From NCBI RefSeq assembly GCF_004402485.1, contig NZ_SOFG01000009.1:202247-266246 (forward strand): a DNA stretch of 64,000 nt, written 5' to 3'. The position numbers were made by a program, and so were the translations under genes. The stretch is from Cryobacterium algoricola (GTDB lineage: Bacteria > Actinomycetota > Actinomycetes > Actinomycetales > Microbacteriaceae). The number at the start of each line of letters is the position of its first letter. The stretch's first letter is position 1. Shown here in pieces: positions 61,455 to 64,000 of this stretch. The notes under the pieces are model-generated. The model saw only the letters and a program-made list of their open reading frames with translations. It searched no databases and was not told where the DNA came from.

Positions 61455-62036
61455 TCACGGTTGGATGTCGTTGATGCGGCGGTAGAGCGTGGTGCGGGAC
61501 ATGCCAAGATGACGGGCCACCTGTGAGGGTTGTTCGCCGGATTCGATGAGTTGGAGAGCGTTGCGGATCTGGTGCTCGGTGAAGGTCTTCCGTCGACCGC
61601 CGCGGTGTGTGCTCGAGGAACGTCGTTTGAAGACGCTTTCGCGGATGCGGTCCCGGGCCACCTCTAATTCCATGCCGGCGACGGCAGCCAGAACCGTGAG
61701 GACTGTGTTCCGTCCCGAGGCGCCGGAGTTGTCTGTGGACTCGCTGATGTCGAGGACTCGGGGTGCTGCCCCGTTTGCGCGGAGCGTCCCAGTCAGCGCT
61801 AAGAGGTCGGAGGTGGAGCGTCCCAAGCTGGCCAGCGTGGTGATGACGAGAGTGTCGCCCTCCCGAAGTGTGCCGATGGCGCGCTCCAGGAGAGAGGGAT
61901 CGGTGCGACTGCCACTGACGCCTTGGTCGACATAGATGTCGTCTGGCCGGACGCCCGCATCGGCGAGGTCCCGTACTTGGTGGTCGGCGTCCAGGGCCTG
62001 CGGTGAAACTCGGGCGTACCCGAGCAGTGTGCCCAC
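61455..62036 (-). CDS. Serine recombinase (resolvase family), altered active site
   Basis: 193 residues. The catalytic serine is present in GYARVSPQ; dimer and core segments are normal (GASGRNTVLTVLAAVAGME), and the C-terminal HTH is PSQVARHLGMSRTTLYRRIN. The usual active-site DRLxR reads ASLGR here (TTLASLGRST), so the aspartate and first arginine are lost. GTG at 62036 has a moderate ribosome site. It may be inactive or work as a DNA-binding protein. Confidence 0.82.
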   Translation of the reverse strand: MGTLLGYARVSPQALDADHQVRDLADAGVRPDDIYVDQGVSGSRTDPSLLERAIGTLREGDTLVITTLASLGRSTSDLLALTGTLRANGAAPRVLDISESTDNSGASGRNTVLTVLAAVAGMELEVARDRIRESVFKRRSSSTHRGGRRKTFTEHQIRNALQLIESGEQPSQVARHLGMSRTTLYRRINDIQP

Positions 62037-62049
62037 GTTCGGACCTTCG

Positions 62050-62292
62050 CTACCTGCCGTTGAGGATTTCGCGGCGCTGCCGATACTCGTTCTCATCGAT
62101 TTCACCGCGTGCGAAACGTTCGTCGAGGATCGTTCTGGCCGAGCCGGGTGCGGCGCTATTGTCCTGCTGAGGGCGATCTCCGTGGAAGAGCCGGTAGAAG
62201 ACAAACGCCAGGGCAACGATGCCCCCGATGGCGAATATCCACGCGAAGATCATCCATGGACCTGTCCAGCCCATCCCGCCGCACCCCATCAT
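62050..62292 (-). CDS. SHOCT-domain small membrane protein
   Basis: 80 residues. One membrane segment (about 12-34) is followed by the SHOCT motif near the end: ILDERFARGEIDENEYRQRR. Such proteins are common in actinobacteria near metal-stress and redox genes. It is encoded 13 bp ahead of the recombinase on the same strand. Confidence 0.85.
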   Translation of the reverse strand: MMGCGGMGWTGPWMIFAWIFAIGGIVALAFVFYRLFHGDRPQQDNSAAPGSARTILDERFARGEIDENEYRQRREILNGR

Positions 62293-62354
62293 GGTGTGCT
62301 CACATTCTCTTGTCGTTCATTCGTGGAATTGGTGTTCTCTGTCGGAGCTGCAGG

Positions 62355-63059
62355 TCAGGACACCTTGCCGGGTCCGTCCAGGCCTCCGGTGCAGGGGGAG
62401 CCGGGTTCTGGAGCAGTTGCGGCCCCGCGGTACTTGGCGATGAATGCCGCGAGTCGGGGATCGGCCGGGTCGCTGATGTCGAGCTGCGTGCCCCAGGCCG
62501 ATGCGACGATCGATGATGGGAGACCGGCGAACGGAGACAGGATCGCGTATGTCGAAGGGATCTCCTTGCGCAGAGCCGCGAGCTGATCACCCGTCACTTT
62601 TGAAGCGTCATAGGTGACCCACACGGCGCCGTGCTCGAGCGAGTGCACTGCGTTTTCGTTGGGGACGTTGTCGGAATACACGCCACAGTTCAGGAGTGTG
62701 ACGGAATGGTCGCCGCCCACCGGCGGCAGCGGGTTGTATTTCACGGTGCCGGTGACGTGCTGGGAGGTCTGGTTCGGGAAGGTTTGTACGCCGTCAACGG
62801 ATGTCGGTGCTGCCGCGTTCTTGGGGGCGCCGGTGGTTGTGACGACGAGGACGACGACGAGCACGACGATCCCCGCGGCGGACCAGGCTGCGGCGATTCC
62901 GATCTTCCGGTTCCGTTTCGCTTTGGATTGTTCCCGCTTCAAGGAGGCGACTTTTTCTGCCCGACGCACGGCTCGTTGCTGCTTAACGGGGGCCGGCGGG
63001 GCTCCGTGACCTCCGCCAGCTGAGTGGTCGTCCGAGTGTGGGGGTGTTTCACGAGCCAT
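62355..63059 (-). CDS. DUF3105 membrane-anchored extracytoplasmic protein
   Basis: 234 residues. A charged cytoplasmic start, one membrane segment at about 53-76 and an outer DUF3105 domain with YNPLPPVGGDHS, NCGVYSDNVPNENAVHSLEH and GAVWVTY. The His/Cys set (GGDHS, NCGVY, HSLEHG) suggests metal binding. ATG at 63059 has GAAGGA upstream. It is part of a tightly packed membrane/thiol operon with the next four genes. Confidence 0.85.
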   Translation of the reverse strand: MARETPPHSDDHSAGGGHGAPPAPVKQQRAVRRAEKVASLKREQSKAKRNRKIGIAAAWSAAGIVVLVVVLVVTTTGAPKNAAAPTSVDGVQTFPNQTSQHVTGTVKYNPLPPVGGDHSVTLLNCGVYSDNVPNENAVHSLEHGAVWVTYDASKVTGDQLAALRKEIPSTYAILSPFAGLPSSIVASAWGTQLDISDPADPRLAAFIAKYRGAATAPEPGSPCTGGLDGPGKVS

Positions 63060-63060
63060 G

Positions 63061-63285
63061 TCAGCGGTCCTTCGGTTCAGGTGAAATGTACCCGATGGTG
63101 TCCTGTAACGACTTGAGTTCGGCTCGGGCGGCCTGAATGTCCCCTTGGACGTCCGTCGCCGGCTTAACGCAGCACGCGGCGTCACCCGGGGCGGTTCGGA
63201 TGCGCAGCATAGGGCGCATGCAGAACCGCCAAGTCAGAGCCGCGGCAACGACGGTCGCGACCAGGGAGATCAGAATGGGGATCAC
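63061..63285 (-). CDS. Small membrane protein with CC motif
   Basis: 74 residues from GTG 63285. One membrane segment at the start (VIPILISLVATVVAAALTW), then APGDAACCVKPATDV with a vicinal Cys pair and a helical tail. It overlaps the preceding gene by 4 bp and ends 1 bp before DUF3105. The Cys pair could bind metal; no family name is known to me. Confidence 0.65.
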   Translation of the reverse strand: MIPILISLVATVVAAALTWRFCMRPMLRIRTAPGDAACCVKPATDVQGDIQAARAELKSLQDTIGYISPEPKDR

Positions 63286-63494
63286 GCGGTCGGTCCGGTC
63301 CCGGGGTGGCGTTCGTCGAATGCCGCGGCCTGTGGGCGGAGGGCGGCCACTTCGGCGCGCAGGCGGGCGAGTTCTTGTTCTTCGGGACCGTCGACGGTCT
63401 TTCCGTGGCCGCGTCCGCGCATCATGAACCACATCATCAGGCCTATGCCGACGGGGCAGATCAGGGCGGGGAGGATGTAGAGGAATTGCTGCAT
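63282..63494 (-). CDS. Small membrane protein with coiled-coil tail
   Basis: 70 residues. One membrane segment (ILPALICPVGIGLMMWFMM) is followed by a short helix ELARLRAEVAALRPQ and an acidic tail. Cys16 lies in the membrane part. It is 2 bp from the thioredoxin-like gene and overlaps the next by 4 bp, so these genes act together. Confidence 0.7.
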   Translation of the reverse strand: MQQFLYILPALICPVGIGLMMWFMMRGRGHGKTVDGPEEQELARLRAEVAALRPQAAAFDERHPGTGPTA

Positions 63495-63496
63495 GG

Positions 63497-63790
63497 TCAG
63501 GATCCTTCTGGTCGGGTGGATTGGGTTGAGTCGGGGGTTTGGAGCATGGTGGTGAATTTCCGCCGGAGGGCGCGGGTGGACAGACGCCCGTGCGCGATCA
63601 GCAGGCCGTTGGCGACGAGTCCGGGGGTGAAGGCCAGGCGCTGCTCGCGGGCGATCGCACGGCCGGCATCGCTGTTCACGTCGACCTCGTCGATCTGGAG
63701 GGGGAATTCGGCGGACAGTTCGGCCAGCACTCGTTTTCCCGCGATACAGGAGGGGCAGGCGCTTTGAGTGAGTAGGGTCAGGGCGATCAT
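63497..63790 (-). CDS. Thioredoxin/glutaredoxin-like protein
   Basis: 97 residues with the active site CPSC (C12, C15) and the cis-proline region AFTPGLVANGLLIAHGR. It lacks a signal peptide. It overlaps the upstream redoxin gene by 4 bp (ATGA). Such pairs occur in actinobacterial metal-resistance and thiol-maturation clusters; the partner here is unknown. Confidence 0.82.
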   Translation of the reverse strand: MIALTLLTQSACPSCIAGKRVLAELSAEFPLQIDEVDVNSDAGRAIAREQRLAFTPGLVANGLLIAHGRLSTRALRRKFTTMLQTPDSTQSTRPEGS

Positions 63791-64000
63791 GACGTCGTAT
63801 CGGTCTTCAAGTCGAGGAGGAGCTGGTCGACGGGTACGAACATGGTGTATTTCGGAGCCCCGCCGTAGTCGGCGCGCCATGTGATGGTGCCGTCGGGACC
63901 CACGAGGATGAAGCTGTGGCCATCGGTGCTGGTGCCCATCATGCCGAATTCGTTGGCCCGGTACTTCTTCGAAGTGACCAGGTCGGGGTCGGACAGGACC
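63787..64000 (-). CDS. Peroxiredoxin/redoxin family protein, C-terminal end (partial)
   Basis: About 71 residues enter from the right edge. The segments SFILVGPDGTITWRADYGGA and KYTMFVPVDQLLLDL match the end of the AhpC/TSA-like redoxin domain. The start and active-site Cys are outside the window. It is the first visible gene of the thiol/membrane operon read to the left. Confidence 0.7.
   Translation of the reverse strand, partial: VLSDPDLVTSKKYRANEFGMMGTSTDGHSFILVGPDGTITWRADYGGAPKYTMFVPVDQLLLDLKTDTTS

Overview
This window looks like a chromosomal segment of a high-GC actinobacterium, most likely a member of the Microbacteriaceae or a close relative. The base composition, many GTG starts, ATGA-type overlaps and the protein families present (DUF6457, actinobacterial membrane-fused NirK, CmtR, DUF3105) all fit. 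Family-level placement is inference from sequence style. It reads as an anaerobic-respiration island set among mobile-element debris.

Layout. 0-10.7 kb: the tail of a formate-dehydrogenase-like molybdoenzyme with a DUF6457 gene, a glycogen-debranching enzyme, a flavin oxidoreductase/SRPBCC pair, and an unusual density of decayed genes (glycosyltransferase, TPP enzyme, alpha/beta hydrolase, DUF302 protein). 10.8-24.7 kb: an integrated-plasmid or ICE remnant. It opens with a tRNA 3'-end fragment (probable attachment site) and a MobF relaxase-helicase with plasmid-type hypotheticals. A defence-like stretch follows: a membrane protein with an Mrr-like C-terminus, a DUF4145 protein and a large nuclease-NACHT ATPase. 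It ends near a decayed IS21-like element. 24.8-36.4 kb: nitrite and NO reduction genes (NnrS-like membrane protein, NirK fusion, qNor, accessory membrane proteins), a radical SAM protein and two Cys-motif HTH regulators. 36.4-49.1 kb: narGHJI, chlorite dismutase, narK, moaD, DUF6457, moaA, a third regulator of the same type, a Rieske protein and a DUF2249 protein. 49.2-55.1 kb: an FNR-type regulator, a metal ATPase with its HMA chaperone, ferredoxin, class III aminotransferase, DUF488 and TetR. 55.2-59.5 kb: a TetR-controlled 2-oxo acid/acetoin dehydrogenase operon (E1alpha, E1beta, E2) plus an acetoin-reductase-like SDR. 59.5-64 kb: a second tRNA fragment, cmtR with a CDF exporter, a serine recombinase lacking a key arginine, and a thiol/redox membrane cluster.

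How it works together. Imported nitrate (NarK) is reduced by NarGHI, with NarJ and molybdopterin enzymes in support. Nitrite goes to NO by the membrane-fused NirK, and NO goes to N2O by the quinol NO reductase; no N2O reductase is present. Chlorite made when Nar reduces chlorate would be removed by the adjacent Cld, which keeps its key residues. Control probably involves three related HTH proteins with a C-x12/13-C-x31-C signature and an FNR-like protein with an E-x-x-S-R recognition helix. An identical 11-base motif lies about 80-85 bp before both narG and narK. The strongest candidate for an undescribed system is the nuclease-NACHT/DUF4145/Mrr-like locus at 17.4-23.9 kb.
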